Below, in pieces: positions 8,824 through 17,867 of a DNA stretch of 64,000 bases. Position 1 is the stretch's first letter. The number at the start of each line of letters is the position of its first letter. The stretch comes from Devosia ureilytica (lineage in GTDB: Bacteria; Pseudomonadota; Alphaproteobacteria; Rhizobiales; Devosiaceae). The notes beneath the pieces were generated by a model, which was not told the DNA's origin, made no database searches, and was given only the letters and a program-made list of their open reading frames with translations. The position numbers and the translations under genes are program-made. The DNA is taken from NCBI RefSeq assembly GCF_024273195.1, contig NZ_JAMZCU010000001.1:705652-769651 (forward strand), read 5' to 3'.

Positions 8824-10104
8824 ATGACGACTTCCCCCCTCCCCGGCGTCACCTATGTGAAGGCGCCTGAACGGTCCTCGATTGGCGACAATGCCCCGGT
8901 CGAGACGCTGGTCAGCGAGATCATCGCCAATGTTCGCAAGAACGGCGATGCGGCCGTGCGGGAGTACTCTGCAAAGTTCGACAAATCGGACATCGCCGTC
9001 TTCGAGGTCACCCAGGCCGAGCGCGAAGAGGCCCTGGCCGAACTCGATCCGCAGACCCGCAAGGACACCGAATTCGCCATCGCCAATGTGCGCAAATTCG
9101 CCCAAGCGCAGCTCTCGACCATCCTGCCGCTGGAAGTGGAAACGCTGCCCGGCGTGCACATGGGCCACCGGGTCATCCCGATCCAGCGCGTTGGCTGTTA
9201 TGTTCCGGGCGGCCGGTATCCCCTGCTGTCGGCGCCGATCATGACCATTGTGCCGGCCAAGGTGGCCGGCGTTGATGAAGTCATCGCTTGCCTGCCGCCC
9301 AATGCCCATAAGGCGATGATTGCCGGTTGCGTGCTCTCCGGCGCCGACCGCATCTTCCGCATCGGTGGCGCCCAGGCCATCGCCGCCATGGCCTATGGCA
9401 CCGAGAGCGTGCCTGCCGTGAACAAGATCGTCGGGCCCGGCAATGCCTTCGTCAACGAGGCCAAGCGCCAGGTTTTCGGGCCCGTCGGCATCGACCAGCT
9501 TGCCGGTCCCTCAGAGATTTTCGTCGTTGCGGATGCGACCGGCGATGCCGAGATGATCGCCACGGACCTTCTCGCCCAGGCCGAGCACGACATCCGCACG
9601 CGCGTTGGCCTCATCACCACCGACCGGGCCCTGGCCGAGGCCACGCTGGCCGAAGTCGAAAAGCAGCTCGAGACGCTGTCCACCGCCAATACCGCGCGTG
9701 AGGCATGGATCAACTACGGCGAGATCACCGTCTGCGAAAGCGAAGCCGCGATGATTGCCTATTCCGACCACATTGCCGCCGAGCACCTGCAGGTCCACAC
9801 CGCCGACGCCAAGGCTTTTGCGCTCAAGCTGCGCAACTACGGCTCGTTGTTCATCGGTGAATTGGCCAGCGTGGTCTATTCGGACAAGTGCAGCGGCACC
9901 AACCATACGCTCCCAACCATGGGCGCGGGCGCCTATACCGGCGGCCTCTGGGTCGGCGCCTATGTCAAGATCGCCACCCATCAGTGGCTGAGTGAAGATG
10001 GCGTCAAGCAGGTCGCGCCGCCCGCCGCGCGGCAATCGGCCAGTGAAGGTCTTGAGGGCCACCGCCGCGCCGCGCAACTCCGCCTGGACCGGATGCAGGC
10101 GTAA
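8824..10104 (+). CDS. Histidinol-dehydrogenase-family NAD-dependent dehydrogenase, catabolic paralogue 1
   Basis: 426 residues from ATG 8824, with GGAGA upstream. The HisD fold is clear: [26 protein letters not shown] and [10 protein letters not shown]. Expected zinc and catalytic residues are retained: Gln252 and His255 (LAQAEHD), Glu320-His321 (AAEHLQV), Asp354 and His413. HisD enzymes perform a four-electron oxidation of an alcohol to a carboxylate. The C-terminal region reads YTGGLWVG, which I do not associate with biosynthetic HisD, and no other his gene is nearby. Relatives such as HpsN oxidise a sulfonated propanediol, so a non-histidine substrate is likely. It stands alone on the plus strand with its own operator and terminator. 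A second, divergent copy is at 13825-15153. Confidence 0.82.
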   Translation: MTTSPLPGVTYVKAPERSSIGDNAPVETLVSEIIANVRKNGDAAVREYSAKFDKSDIAVFEVTQAEREEALAELDPQTRKDTEFAIANVRKFAQAQLSTILPLEVETLPGVHMGHRVIPIQRVGCYVPGGRYPLLSAPIMTIVPAKVAGVDEVIACLPPNAHKAMIAGCVLSGADRIFRIGGAQAIAAMAYGTESVPAVNKIVGPGNAFVNEAKRQVFGPVGIDQLAGPSEIFVVADATGDAEMIATDLLAQAEHDIRTRVGLITTDRALAEATLAEVEKQLETLSTANTAREAWINYGEITVCESEAAMIAYSDHIAAEHLQVHTADAKAFALKLRNYGSLFIGELASVVYSDKCSGTNHTLPTMGAGAYTGGLWVGAYVKIATHQWLSEDGVKQVAPPAARQSASEGLEGHRRAAQLRLDRMQA

Positions 10105-10117
10105 GCGAGGCAAAAGC

Positions 10118-10146
10118 AAAAGGCCCGCGAAAGCGGGCCTTTTTTG
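10118..10146 (+). terminator. Rho-independent terminator after the HisD-like gene (probably bidirectional)
   Basis: An 11-bp stem (AAAAGGCCCGC, loop GAAA, GCGGGCCTTTT) is followed by further T residues on the plus strand. A-rich sequence on the other side gives a T-rich tail on the minus strand too, so it can also end the leftward cupin-rraA unit that stops at 10178. Confidence 0.88.
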
Positions 10147-10177
10147 TTCCTCTCCACATCGGACAGAAGACCAGCGC

Positions 10178-10879
10178 TCAGCTGATTTTATCCGCTTCCA
10201 GCCAAGCCGCCTTCAGTTTCTCAACCGTGAACCCGGGCGCCCGCGCGGCGGTGAGGATCGGCACTTCCTTGCGCATGACGACGTCGATGGCCCAGGCCAT
10301 GCGCTCGATATGCTCTGCCGGGATGACCACCCCGCCGTGGCGGTCTGCATGCACGAGATCGCCGGGGCGAACGGTCATGCCGAAGACGGTCACCGGGCAA
10401 TCGAGTTCGGTCACATGCACGAAGGCATGGCTGGGACCGACGGCGCCGGCGATGACCTGATAGCCTTCGTCGAGCATGCCCAGATCGCGCAGTACGCCAT
10501 TTGTCAGCGTGCCGGCAATGCCCAGTCCCTTGTGCTGTGCGACCTGCATTTCGCCCCAGAAGCCGCCGATGACATGGGGATAGTCCGTGTCCTCTATGAC
10601 CACGACATTGGGGCCTTCGCCGTCCGCCACATATTCGTAATAGGCCATGCGCAGGGCCCGCACCTCGGCGGCCGGCTTTTGGGCCGGTGACGAGGCGCGG
10701 ATCTTGGCCGTACGCGCAAAGCCGACCACGGGCGGCAGCGCGGGATCGGCGCAGACCACGGGGGTCTTGGTGAACCCCTCCGCTGTGCGCCCGCCCATCA
10801 CGTGCTCCAAGGCATTGCAGACCGTGGGCGTATCAGCCCCGCGCAGCGCGGCAAGAACATCTGGCGAGATGGTCGGCAT
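10178..10879 (-). CDS. RraA-like / 4-hydroxy-4-methyl-2-oxoglutarate aldolase family protein
   Basis: 233 residues from ATG 10879, four bases after the cupin stop and preceded by GGAGTAGGGG. It carries the family signature GTLTNGVLRDLGML, whose Arg-Asp pair binds the metal-pyruvate enolate in HMG/CHA aldolases, and the later DRHGGVVIP strand. Members either cleave 4-hydroxy-2-oxo acids to pyruvate or decarboxylate oxaloacetate; others (RraA) inhibit RNase E. The position inside a catabolic operon favours the aldolase or decarboxylase role. It is co-transcribed with the cupin protein under operator 2. Confidence 0.83.
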   Translation of the reverse strand: MPTISPDVLAALRGADTPTVCNALEHVMGGRTAEGFTKTPVVCADPALPPVVGFARTAKIRASSPAQKPAAEVRALRMAYYEYVADGEGPNVVVIEDTDYPHVIGGFWGEMQVAQHKGLGIAGTLTNGVLRDLGMLDEGYQVIAGAVGPSHAFVHVTELDCPVTVFGMTVRPGDLVHADRHGGVVIPAEHIERMAWAIDVVMRKEVPILTAARAPGFTVEKLKAAWLEADKIS

Positions 10880-10883
10880 GCCC

Positions 10884-11921
10884 CTACTCCGCCGCCTTGG
10901 CCGTGGACCAGGTCGGCGCCGCCGGCGCCGCAGCACCGCGCACAATGAAGGCAATGGCGTCAGCGGAAGACGGGTTGCGGAAGCCATGCGCCAGGCCAAC
11001 CGGCACAGTCAGCGTATCGCCGGCACCCAGGATGAGCACGCCATCGGCCCAGTTCACTTCCAGCGTACCGGACTGCACGAAGACCACCTCCTGCTCGGAT
11101 CGCGCATGCGCGGGAATAGCCGCGCCGGTTTCCAGCTTGAGGCGACGCAGTGCAAAGCCATGCTCCCAGTGCCCGACGATTGGCCCCGCCTTGAAGCCAT
11201 CGCCTGCGTCGACATCGCCAATGAGCGCGGCTTCCTCGACGCCCTCGCCGGCCAGTGCCGAGGCCGGATTGGCCTTCATGTCGGCGGCCTTGAGGGCATA
11301 TTTTGCCAGTTCGTCCATGGGCGGGGTGGCGAGTTCCTTCAGCTTTTCGGCCGTGGGTGGCTGTTCAAGTTCGGCGCCCTCGGGCACTTTTTCGCCCAGT
11401 GTCGTGTCGATCAGCTTGCCGCCCTTGAGCAGCTTGAGGCCGAAGTCCTCAGCCATCTTGAAGACGCTTGGCGCCCAGACAACCTTGCCCGGATCGTCAT
11501 GGCCGAGCACCACATACAGAAAGCCCGTTCCCTCGTCTCGTTTTTCGAAGCCGCGGAACATATGGGTGGGGACCGTTGCAACGTCGCCCGGCTCCACATC
11601 CAGATAGCCCTCGTCCTTGTTGGCGCCAAAGACAAAGCGCCACTTGCCGGTGTGGACCACGAAGGTCTCGGCTGTGAGATGGCTGTGCTGGCTATTGGTG
11701 CAGCCGAACGGTTGGCGGGCGGCACCGATATTGAAGCCGTGCGCCTCGGGAATATGCACCACCTGGGCCGGGTTTTCGGACACGCCCGGTCCAATGATGG
11801 TGAAGTTCTCCTTGCGGTCCGAGCCCGGCGTACGGGCATCGATAAATGCGTTACGCAGCCCCTTGAGGTCTGCATAGCGCACCATACGTTTCTCCATTTC
11901 AGCTTGGGTCCACTTGGTCAT
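10884..11921 (-). CDS. Two-domain cupin protein of a LacI-controlled catabolic operon
   Basis: 345 residues from ATG 11921, preceded by AAAGGA. Two cupin barrels are visible: residues 60-150 with NSQHSHLTAETFVVHTG, and residues 240-330 with the motif around IPAHARSEQEVVFVQSG and VPVGLAHGFRN. The first barrel has several His and a Glu that could bind a metal. Such proteins act as dioxygenases, isomerases or sugar-acid binding proteins, and I cannot assign a reaction. It is the first gene of the cupin-rraA unit, with a 16-bp operator 26 bases upstream of its start, so tight repression is likely. Confidence 0.75.
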   Translation of the reverse strand: MTKWTQAEMEKRMVRYADLKGLRNAFIDARTPGSDRKENFTIIGPGVSENPAQVVHIPEAHGFNIGAARQPFGCTNSQHSHLTAETFVVHTGKWRFVFGANKDEGYLDVEPGDVATVPTHMFRGFEKRDEGTGFLYVVLGHDDPGKVVWAPSVFKMAEDFGLKLLKGGKLIDTTLGEKVPEGAELEQPPTAEKLKELATPPMDELAKYALKAADMKANPASALAGEGVEEAALIGDVDAGDGFKAGPIVGHWEHGFALRRLKLETGAAIPAHARSEQEVVFVQSGTLEVNWADGVLILGAGDTLTVPVGLAHGFRNPSSADAIAFIVRGAAAPAAPTWSTAKAAE

Positions 11922-11946
11922 CGGACAGTCCTTTCACTCGCAAAAT

Positions 11947-11962
11947 TTGCATTCGTATGCAT
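11947..11962. promoter_or_regulatory. Candidate LacI-family operator 2 (TTGCATTCGTATGCAT)
   Basis: A 16-bp imperfect palindrome of the same family as the sites at 8721, 15191, 21330 and 21352, with a central CG. It lies 26 bases upstream of the cupin start and just downstream (in genome order) of the LacI gene stop, which suits repression of a separate cupin-rraA promoter. Confidence 0.75.
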
Positions 11963-12003
11963 CGAATATTGGAAAACCGGCGGGATAGAGGCGGATTGCA
12001 ACA

Positions 12004-13074
12004 TCACGCCTCCCGCGGTCGGTAAATGCGCTGACCGTCGCGTTCGACAATGCCGCTTTGCGGCAGTCGCGCGGAAGTGCGGACAATAAGCTCACCGCTC
12101 AGAATGCGGTGTTCAGCCTCGATTTCCCCACTGGCGATCTGGTCCATCAGGATATCGACGGTCGATTCCACCATGCGCTTGAGCGGCTGGCTCATTGTGG
12201 TGATGCCATAGGATGTCCAGCGCGCCGGACCCACGTCGTCAAAGCCGACGATGGAGAGCTCTTCGGGGATGTTCAGGCCGAGTTCGTATCGCGCTACGTC
12301 CATCACGGCGACGGCCATGTGGTCATTGGCAACGAAAATTGCTTCTGGGCGATCCGGGCGCGAAAGCATCACGCGCGCTGCGGCTTCAGCTTCCTTGCGC
12401 GAGTAATTGCCGGTCTCGACGACGAGATTGGTGTAGCCATTGGCTGCCAGCCCCTCGACATAACCCTCGTAGCGATCGCGATTGGTCGAGGAGTTTTCGA
12501 GGCCGGCGATATAGCCAAAGCTCGTGTGACCGCCGGCGACCAGAAAATCGGCTATGCGCTTGCCGCCTTCCCTGTTGCGCGTGGTGACACTGGAAACGGC
12601 GTCGCGCTCGGTCGTGCGGTTGAACAGAACCACCGGTATGCCGGCCGCCGCGCATTCCTCGGAGAGTTCGGAGGAAAGGGAGGTGGAGGCAAGGATGATG
12701 CCGTCCACGCGGTACTGCATCAATTGGTCGAACACCGGGTCGCTGTCGCGATCCATGAAGCCGGTGAACAGCAGCAGGTGATAGTTTTCCGCGGCCAGCG
12801 CCCTGCCCAATTCTTCGAGCACATCGGGATAGAACAGGTTTTCGAGATAGGCCATGACCACCGCGATGATGCGGGACCGGCTGGTAATCAGCGAACGCGC
12901 GATGGCATTGGGCCGATAGCCCAGCTCCTTGGCCGAGGCCAGGACCTTCTGCCGGGTCTTGGGAGAAATCGAGGCGCCGGGCGTAAAGGTGCGTGAGACA
13001 GCCGACTGCGAGACGCCGGCATGCTCGGCAACCCGCGAAGACGTTACGCCTGGCTTCTTTACTCCGCTGTCCAT
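12004..13074 (-). CDS. LacI-family transcriptional regulator, likely regulator of the catabolic regulon
   Basis: 356 residues. The N-terminal helix-turn-helix (SRVAEHAGVSQSAVSRTF) and hinge helix (GYRPNAIARSLITSRS) are followed by a periplasmic-binding-protein-like effector domain with IVGFDDVGPARWTSYGITTMSQP. The family binds palindromes with a central CG, matching the 16-bp repeat seen five times between 8721 and 21367. The gene overlaps the end of the SDR gene by 16 bases and is the last gene of the HisD2-SDR-lacI unit, which itself has an operator, so autoregulation is expected. The inducer is unknown. Confidence 0.92.
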   Translation of the reverse strand: MDSGVKKPGVTSSRVAEHAGVSQSAVSRTFTPGASISPKTRQKVLASAKELGYRPNAIARSLITSRSRIIAVVMAYLENLFYPDVLEELGRALAAENYHLLLFTGFMDRDSDPVFDQLMQYRVDGIILASTSLSSELSEECAAAGIPVVLFNRTTERDAVSSVTTRNREGGKRIADFLVAGGHTSFGYIAGLENSSTNRDRYEGYVEGLAANGYTNLVVETGNYSRKEAEAAARVMLSRPDRPEAIFVANDHMAVAVMDVARYELGLNIPEELSIVGFDDVGPARWTSYGITTMSQPLKRMVESTVDILMDQIASGEIEAEHRILSGELIVRTSARLPQSGIVERDGQRIYRPREA

Positions 13075-13823
13075 CCGCCATCCACCAATAGAGAAGTGCC
13101 GGTCACCAGAGCGGCGGCATCGGAGGCCAGGAACACGATGGGGCCCATGATGTCTTCAACGCGCCCCAGGCGCCCGAGCTTGATCTTGGAAAGGACCCAG
13201 CTTCGGAATTCCGGGTTGCTGAGATTTTTCGCGGTCAGGTCGGTTTCGATGAAGGTCGGACAGATCGTGTTGACCCGAATATTGTGCCGCCCCAGGTCTA
13301 TCGCCATGCCCTTGCTCAGCCCTTCGACGGCAAACTTGCTGGCAGAATAAAGCGCACGGTCGGGGCCGCTGACATGGCCCATCTGGGATGAAATGTGAAT
13401 GATCGAGCCGGGTAGGCCCACCTCAGTCAGCCGCGCAACGACCGCCTGGGACACAAAAAGCGTTGCGGACAGGTTGATGTCCATCACCGCCTGATAATTG
13501 GCCGGGGTGATGTCGGCAAAGCTGGAATGGCGGCCGGTGCCGGCCGAATTGACCAGAACCTGGAACGGCTCGACTTCCTCGACAAAGGCCCGGACAGCGT
13601 CGGTATCGGTGATATCAATCGCCACGCCCTCGGCGGCCAGCCCAGCGGCGCTGAACTGCTCCACCACGGTCGTGACGTCGGCAGCGGTGCGGGCGGCAAT
13701 AGTCACCGCCGCCCCCGCCTCTGCCAGCGCCACCGCCGCACCCAGCCCGATGCCGCGCGTACCCCCGGTAACGAGGGCGCGCTTGCCATCAAGGCGGAAG
13801 CTTGGGGTGCGTGGCAGGGTCAT
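13059..13823 (-). CDS. Short-chain dehydrogenase/reductase (SDR) of the catabolic regulon
   Basis: 254 residues from ATG 13823, one base after the HisD2 stop; a longer frame to 13919 would run into HisD2. It is a classical SDR: cofactor motif TGGTRGIGLGAA near residue 18, NSAGTG near 89, catalytic Ser in IHISSQMG and the Tyr-x3-Lys motif in YSASKFAVEG. The C-terminal LLVDGGWT strand is typical. It would interconvert a hydroxyl and a keto group with NAD(P). Its tight linkage to HisD2 and lacI puts it in the same pathway; the substrate is unknown (GdhA/gluconate-5-dehydrogenase-like enzymes look similar). Confidence 0.87.
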   Translation of the reverse strand: MTLPRTPSFRLDGKRALVTGGTRGIGLGAAVALAEAGAAVTIAARTAADVTTVVEQFSAAGLAAEGVAIDITDTDAVRAFVEEVEPFQVLVNSAGTGRHSSFADITPANYQAVMDINLSATLFVSQAVVARLTEVGLPGSIIHISSQMGHVSGPDRALYSASKFAVEGLSKGMAIDLGRHNIRVNTICPTFIETDLTAKNLSNPEFRSWVLSKIKLGRLGRVEDIMGPIVFLASDAAALVTGTSLLVDGGWTAE

Positions 13824-13824
13824 G

Positions 13825-15153
13825 TTATTGGGCCACCTCGATACGGGGTGTGGCACCCGTGCCATAGGGAATGTTGCGCCCGCCATAGCGGCGTACGCGC
13901 ACATTGGCCTGCTCGGCATGACCGACGAAGCCTTCGAGCATGCTCAGCCGCGATCCGTATTCCCCGATCATGGCCGAGGCCGCATCGGTGGTCACAGTCT
14001 GCCAGGTACAGGTTTTCATGAATTTCCCCACCCATAGACCACCCGTATAGCGCGCCGCTTTCATTGTGGGGAGGGTGTGATTGGTGCCAATGACCTTATC
14101 CCCATATGCGACATTGGTGCGGGGGCCGAGGAACAGGGCGCCGTAATTGGTGAGATTGTCGCGGAACCACATGTCCCGGTCGGTCATGACCTGCACGTGC
14201 TCGGAGGCAATGCGGTCGGCCTCGACCAACATCTCGTCGTAGCTCTCGCAGACGATGACCTCGCCGAAGTCGGCCCAGGACTTGCGCGCGATTTCGCCGG
14301 TCGGCAGGATTTCGAGCAGGCGCTCGATTTCGGCCATGGTTTCGCGGGCGAGCTTTTCCGACGTGGTCAGGAGGATTGCCGGGGTCGTCGGGCCATGCTC
14401 GGCCTGGCCCAGGAGGTCGGTGGCACACATTTCGCCATCGACGGTCTCGTCAGCAATCACCAGGGTCTCGGTCGGGCCGGCGAACAGGTCGATGCCGACA
14501 CGTCCGAACAGCTGGCGCTTGGCTTCGGCCACGAACGCATTGCCTGGTCCCACCAGCATGTCGACCGGATCGATGCTTTCGGTGCCGATGGCCATGGCGC
14601 CGATGGCCTGGATGCCACCCAGGACGTAGATTTCATCGGCACCGGCCATTGCTTGTGCGGCAACGACGGCCGGTGCCGGCTTGGCTCCAAAAGGCGGAGC
14701 ACAAGTTATGACGCGCTCACAGCCTGCGACCTTGGCGGTGATAACCGACATATGGGCGGAGGCGAGCAGCGGGTATTTGCCGCCGGGGACATAGCAGCCC
14801 ACGGCGTTGATCGGCACATGCTTGTGCCCGAGCGTGACGCCCGGAAGCGTCTCGACAGTGAGATCGGTCATGGTTGCGCGTTGCGCCTGGGCGAAATTGC
14901 GCACCTGGGTCTGGGCGAATTCGATATCGTGCAGATCCTGATCAGTGAGCTGGGCCAGGCAATCATCGATTTCGCGCTGGCTCAGGCGGAAGTCGCTGCG
15001 CTCCCACTTGTCGAATTTCTGCGACAGCTCGATGATCGCGGCATCACCGCGCTTTTCGATGTCGCCAAGGATAGCCTCAACAGTGGCCCGAACCTGGCGA
15101 TCCGCCTCGGCCCGTTCTTCCACATCCTTGCCGCGCTTGAGCCAGACTGGCAT
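13825..15153 (-). CDS. Histidinol-dehydrogenase-family NAD-dependent dehydrogenase, catabolic paralogue 2
   Basis: 442 residues from ATG 15153, preceded by GAGGAG. A longer frame to 15240 would start upstream of the operator and is rejected. HisD motifs are present ([60 protein letters not shown]), so the zinc and Glu-His catalytic residues appear retained. Like the copy at 8824 it has [10 protein letters not shown] rather than a histidine-biosynthesis-like ending. The two copies share motifs but differ widely elsewhere, so they probably act on different alcohols of one pathway. It opens the HisD2-SDR-lacI unit behind a perfect 16-bp operator. Confidence 0.82.
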   Translation of the reverse strand: MPVWLKRGKDVEERAEADRQVRATVEAILGDIEKRGDAAIIELSQKFDKWERSDFRLSQREIDDCLAQLTDQDLHDIEFAQTQVRNFAQAQRATMTDLTVETLPGVTLGHKHVPINAVGCYVPGGKYPLLASAHMSVITAKVAGCERVITCAPPFGAKPAPAVVAAQAMAGADEIYVLGGIQAIGAMAIGTESIDPVDMLVGPGNAFVAEAKRQLFGRVGIDLFAGPTETLVIADETVDGEMCATDLLGQAEHGPTTPAILLTTSEKLARETMAEIERLLEILPTGEIARKSWADFGEVIVCESYDEMLVEADRIASEHVQVMTDRDMWFRDNLTNYGALFLGPRTNVAYGDKVIGTNHTLPTMKAARYTGGLWVGKFMKTCTWQTVTTDAASAMIGEYGSRLSMLEGFVGHAEQANVRVRRYGGRNIPYGTGATPRIEVAQ

Positions 15154-15190
15154 GTGCCGCTCCTCGTATTCTTCTAGTGTTAATCCAGTC

Positions 15191-15206
15191 TTGCATACGT
15201 ATGCAA
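15191..15206. promoter_or_regulatory. Candidate LacI-family operator 3, perfect palindrome TTGCATACGTATGCAA
   Basis: A fully symmetric 16-bp palindrome 38 bases upstream of the HisD2 start. It lies between the amidase stop (15259) and HisD2, so the HisD2-SDR-lacI unit has its own regulated promoter even though the amidase upstream runs in the same direction. Confidence 0.8.
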
Positions 15207-15258
15207 AAATGTAAATCGGAACCATCATCGAAGACATCAAAATGTCCTCGACCGATGG

Positions 15259-16806
15259 TCAGCTAAGCGGTGGGGGCCGCTGGATGGCGTGATCCGTGGC
15301 GAGTTCAAAGGCATCGCCGATCTGGACGATGCTGGCTTCGCCGTGATGTCGTCCGACAATCTGCATGCCCAGCGGCAGGCCCTTGTGAAACCCGATGGGC
15401 AGCGCCAGCACGGGATGCCCGCTGACGTTGAACCCGATGGTTCGCATCGGCGTCCACACTGGTTCCTTTTCAAAGGGTGCCGCCGGCAGCGCCGTCGTCA
15501 ATGCGCCTGCGGTGATCAGGGCGTCATGGTCTTGCAAAAGCCGATCCACTGCGGTGCGGAACACTGCACCTGCCCGCTTGGCCTCGGAGAGTTCCGCGTC
15601 GGACACGTCGATGCCGGCGGCCAGGCTCAAGAAGGTGCGCCGACCATAGGACTGCGGTTGGTCGCGCAGGGCCTTGGCGTGGTAATCGAAGCTCTCCCGG
15701 TGAAGAATAGCAGCGGCGGCAACCTCGATGGCGTCATAATCCGGCAGGTCGACCTCGGTGATCACGGCACCCAGTTCGGACAGTTTCGACAGCGCGGCGT
15801 CCATCGCCGTCAGCATGGCGGGCATGGTCTGGCTGTCATGCGCGAACCAATTGCGCGCATAGCCGATCCGCAGGCCCGCAATGGGATGACCAAGCAGGCT
15901 CGCCGCCCGGCTTCCCGAGATCACGTCCAGCGTCACAGCAGCCTCTGCGACCGTGGCGCTCATGGGACCAACATGATCCATGCTGGCAGACATGCCGAGT
16001 ACGCCGCGTTGTGACACAGTGCCAAAAGTCGGCTTGAGCCCAACCACGCCGCAGTAGAACGCCGGGCCGCGCAGTGAACCACCGGTGTCCGTGCCGACTG
16101 TGGTGCGCAACAGACCGCCGGCAATGGCAACGCCGCAGCCCGAGGATGAGCCGCCGGTAATGTGATCAAGGCTCCAAGGATTGCGGGCCGGCGGGAACAA
16201 TCCGCCCTTGTCCGGTCCAACCGTGCCCCATTCATAGGTCGCCAGTTTGCCCAAGAGGATAGCGCCCCCTGCCCGCAGCCGCTCGATGACGTCCGCGTCA
16301 TTGCCGGCAATGGCGTCGGACCGGCCAGGCGCGTCTGCCGTGGTGGGCAGTCCGGCAATATCGATCAGATCCTTGATGCCAACCGGAATGCCGTGAAGGG
16401 GCCCGCGATCAATGCCCGCCGCCAGGTCTGCATCGGCGCGCGCCGCATCGGCCAGGGCCTGCTCCGCAAGCACCAGATAGAACGCGCGATACGCGCCGTC
16501 CCGGGTCGCAATGCGATCCAGATGCGCTTGCACAAGCGCTACCGAGGTCAGTCGACCATCGCGCAAGCGCTGGCCCTGTTCGAGGAAACTGAGATCCAGC
16601 ACGCCGTTCTGATCGGCCGCGACATCGCCGGGCAAGGCGTCACCGAGACCCGCCACGCCGTCGCGCAGCCAGGATGCCAGCCTGAAAACGCCGTCTGCCT
16701 CGGATGAAGACAGATTGATGCCGTGCGCGGCGACACGCTCGGCGAAGGCCGCACGAGCCTCGTCCTCAGATGTGTTTTTGACCACCGCCGACTCCTGCCC
16801 GGACAT
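15259..16806 (-). CDS. Amidase signature family hydrolase
   Basis: 515 residues from ATG 16806, one base after the stop of the ABC ATPase gene. The Ser-cisSer-Lys triad is visible: Lys in GIPVGIKDLIDIAG, cis-Ser in GGSSSGCG and nucleophile Ser in TDTGGSLRGPA. The long N-terminal helix (residues 1-60) before the amidase core resembles AtzF/allophanate-hydrolase-like and other catabolic amidases rather than GatA. It would hydrolyse an amide to acid plus amine in the cytoplasm. Its location as the last gene of the importer operon suggests that the imported molecule, or an early intermediate, is an amide. No separate operator is seen in front of it. Confidence 0.86.
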   Translation of the reverse strand: MSGQESAVVKNTSEDEARAAFAERVAAHGINLSSSEADGVFRLASWLRDGVAGLGDALPGDVAADQNGVLDLSFLEQGQRLRDGRLTSVALVQAHLDRIATRDGAYRAFYLVLAEQALADAARADADLAAGIDRGPLHGIPVGIKDLIDIAGLPTTADAPGRSDAIAGNDADVIERLRAGGAILLGKLATYEWGTVGPDKGGLFPPARNPWSLDHITGGSSSGCGVAIAGGLLRTTVGTDTGGSLRGPAFYCGVVGLKPTFGTVSQRGVLGMSASMDHVGPMSATVAEAAVTLDVISGSRAASLLGHPIAGLRIGYARNWFAHDSQTMPAMLTAMDAALSKLSELGAVITEVDLPDYDAIEVAAAAILHRESFDYHAKALRDQPQSYGRRTFLSLAAGIDVSDAELSEAKRAGAVFRTAVDRLLQDHDALITAGALTTALPAAPFEKEPVWTPMRTIGFNVSGHPVLALPIGFHKGLPLGMQIVGRHHGEASIVQIGDAFELATDHAIQRPPPLS

Positions 16807-16807
16807 G

Positions 16808-17863
16808 TCAGTCAGCCACGATACGCGCGCCGCTCGTCCGATCAAACAGGTGACAGGCCGCAGGCGGAACATTGAATTTGGCGCTATCGCCAATCTCGGC
16901 GCGATAGTCCTTGCCGACTTTGATCGAGACCAGTTCGCCGGCGACGCGCATGGAGATCATGGTCGCTTCGCCCAGCAGCTCGACCGAATAGATCGGCGCC
17001 TCGATCTGACCCTGACCCTCGGCCAGCGTCGCGTCTTCGGCCCGGAAGCCGAGCGTCACCGCGCCGTTTGTCGCCTTCGACAGACCTTCAATGCGGATCT
17101 TGTCGCCCGTAAAGACGCCATCGGCAATATTGCCATGGACCAGGTTCATGGCTGGCGAGCCGATGAAGCTGGCGACGAAAGTATTGGCCGGACGGTCATA
17201 GATTTCCATCGGCGTGCCGACCTGCTGGATGAGGCCCTTGCTCATCACCACTACCCGGTCTGCCAGCGTCATGGCTTCGATCTGGTCATGGGTCACATAG
17301 ATCGTCGTGCGCTTGAGCGTGTGGTGCAGGTTCTTGATCTGAGCCCGGGTCGAGACACGCAGCTTGGCGTCAAGGTTGGACAGCGGCTCGTCCATGAGGA
17401 AGGCATTGGGCTCGCGCACGATCGCACGGGCCAGTGCCACGCGCTGGCGTTGACCACCCGAGAGGGCCGCCGGACGGCGCTGCAGGAAATCGTCCAGCTC
17501 CACCATCTTGGACGCGGCCATAACCCGTTCATGATGCTGGTCCTGGGGTACCTTCCGGACCTTGAGCGGGAAACGGATGTTCTCGTAGACGGTCATGTTC
17601 GGATAGAGCCCGTAGCTCTGGAACACCATCGAGATGTCCCGATCCTTGGGCTCGAGCTTGTTGACCAGGCGGTCGCCAATCCAGATTTCGCCTTCGGTAA
17701 TGTCCTCGAGCCCGGCAATCATGCGCATGGTCGTGGTCTTGCCGCAGCCCGAAGGCCCCAGCAAAACCAGGAATTCCTGGTCGGCGATATCGAGATTGAA
17801 ATTGTCCACGCCGACAAAATTGTTCCAGCGCTTGGAGACGTTCTTGAGACGGATCTGAGCCAT
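16808..17863 (-). CDS. Sugar-type ABC transporter ATP-binding protein (UgpC/MsmK-like)
   Basis: 351 residues, the normal length for the CUT1 carbohydrate-importer ATPase. Walker A is GPSGCGKTT (36-44), the signature is LSGGQRQ (134-140) and Walker B ends in LMDEP (Asp158-Glu159). The C-terminal third is the regulatory OB-fold (TOBE) region that contacts the periplasmic-protein/permease system in MalK relatives. It follows the two permease genes with a 4-base gap and precedes the amidase with a 1-base gap, so the whole importer plus amidase is one transcript. Confidence 0.93.
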   Translation of the reverse strand: MAQIRLKNVSKRWNNFVGVDNFNLDIADQEFLVLLGPSGCGKTTTMRMIAGLEDITEGEIWIGDRLVNKLEPKDRDISMVFQSYGLYPNMTVYENIRFPLKVRKVPQDQHHERVMAASKMVELDDFLQRRPAALSGGQRQRVALARAIVREPNAFLMDEPLSNLDAKLRVSTRAQIKNLHHTLKRTTIYVTHDQIEAMTLADRVVVMSKGLIQQVGTPMEIYDRPANTFVASFIGSPAMNLVHGNIADGVFTGDKIRIEGLSKATNGAVTLGFRAEDATLAEGQGQIEAPIYSVELLGEATMISMRVAGELVSIKVGKDYRAEIGDSAKFNVPPAACHLFDRTSGARIVAD

Positions 17864-17867
17864 GGGA

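Noticed and set aside
8500-9309. 269-codon minus-strand frame opposite the HisD-like gene
   Set aside because: It would cross the shared operator and the start of the alcohol dehydrogenase, and it is antisense to conserved HisD sequence.
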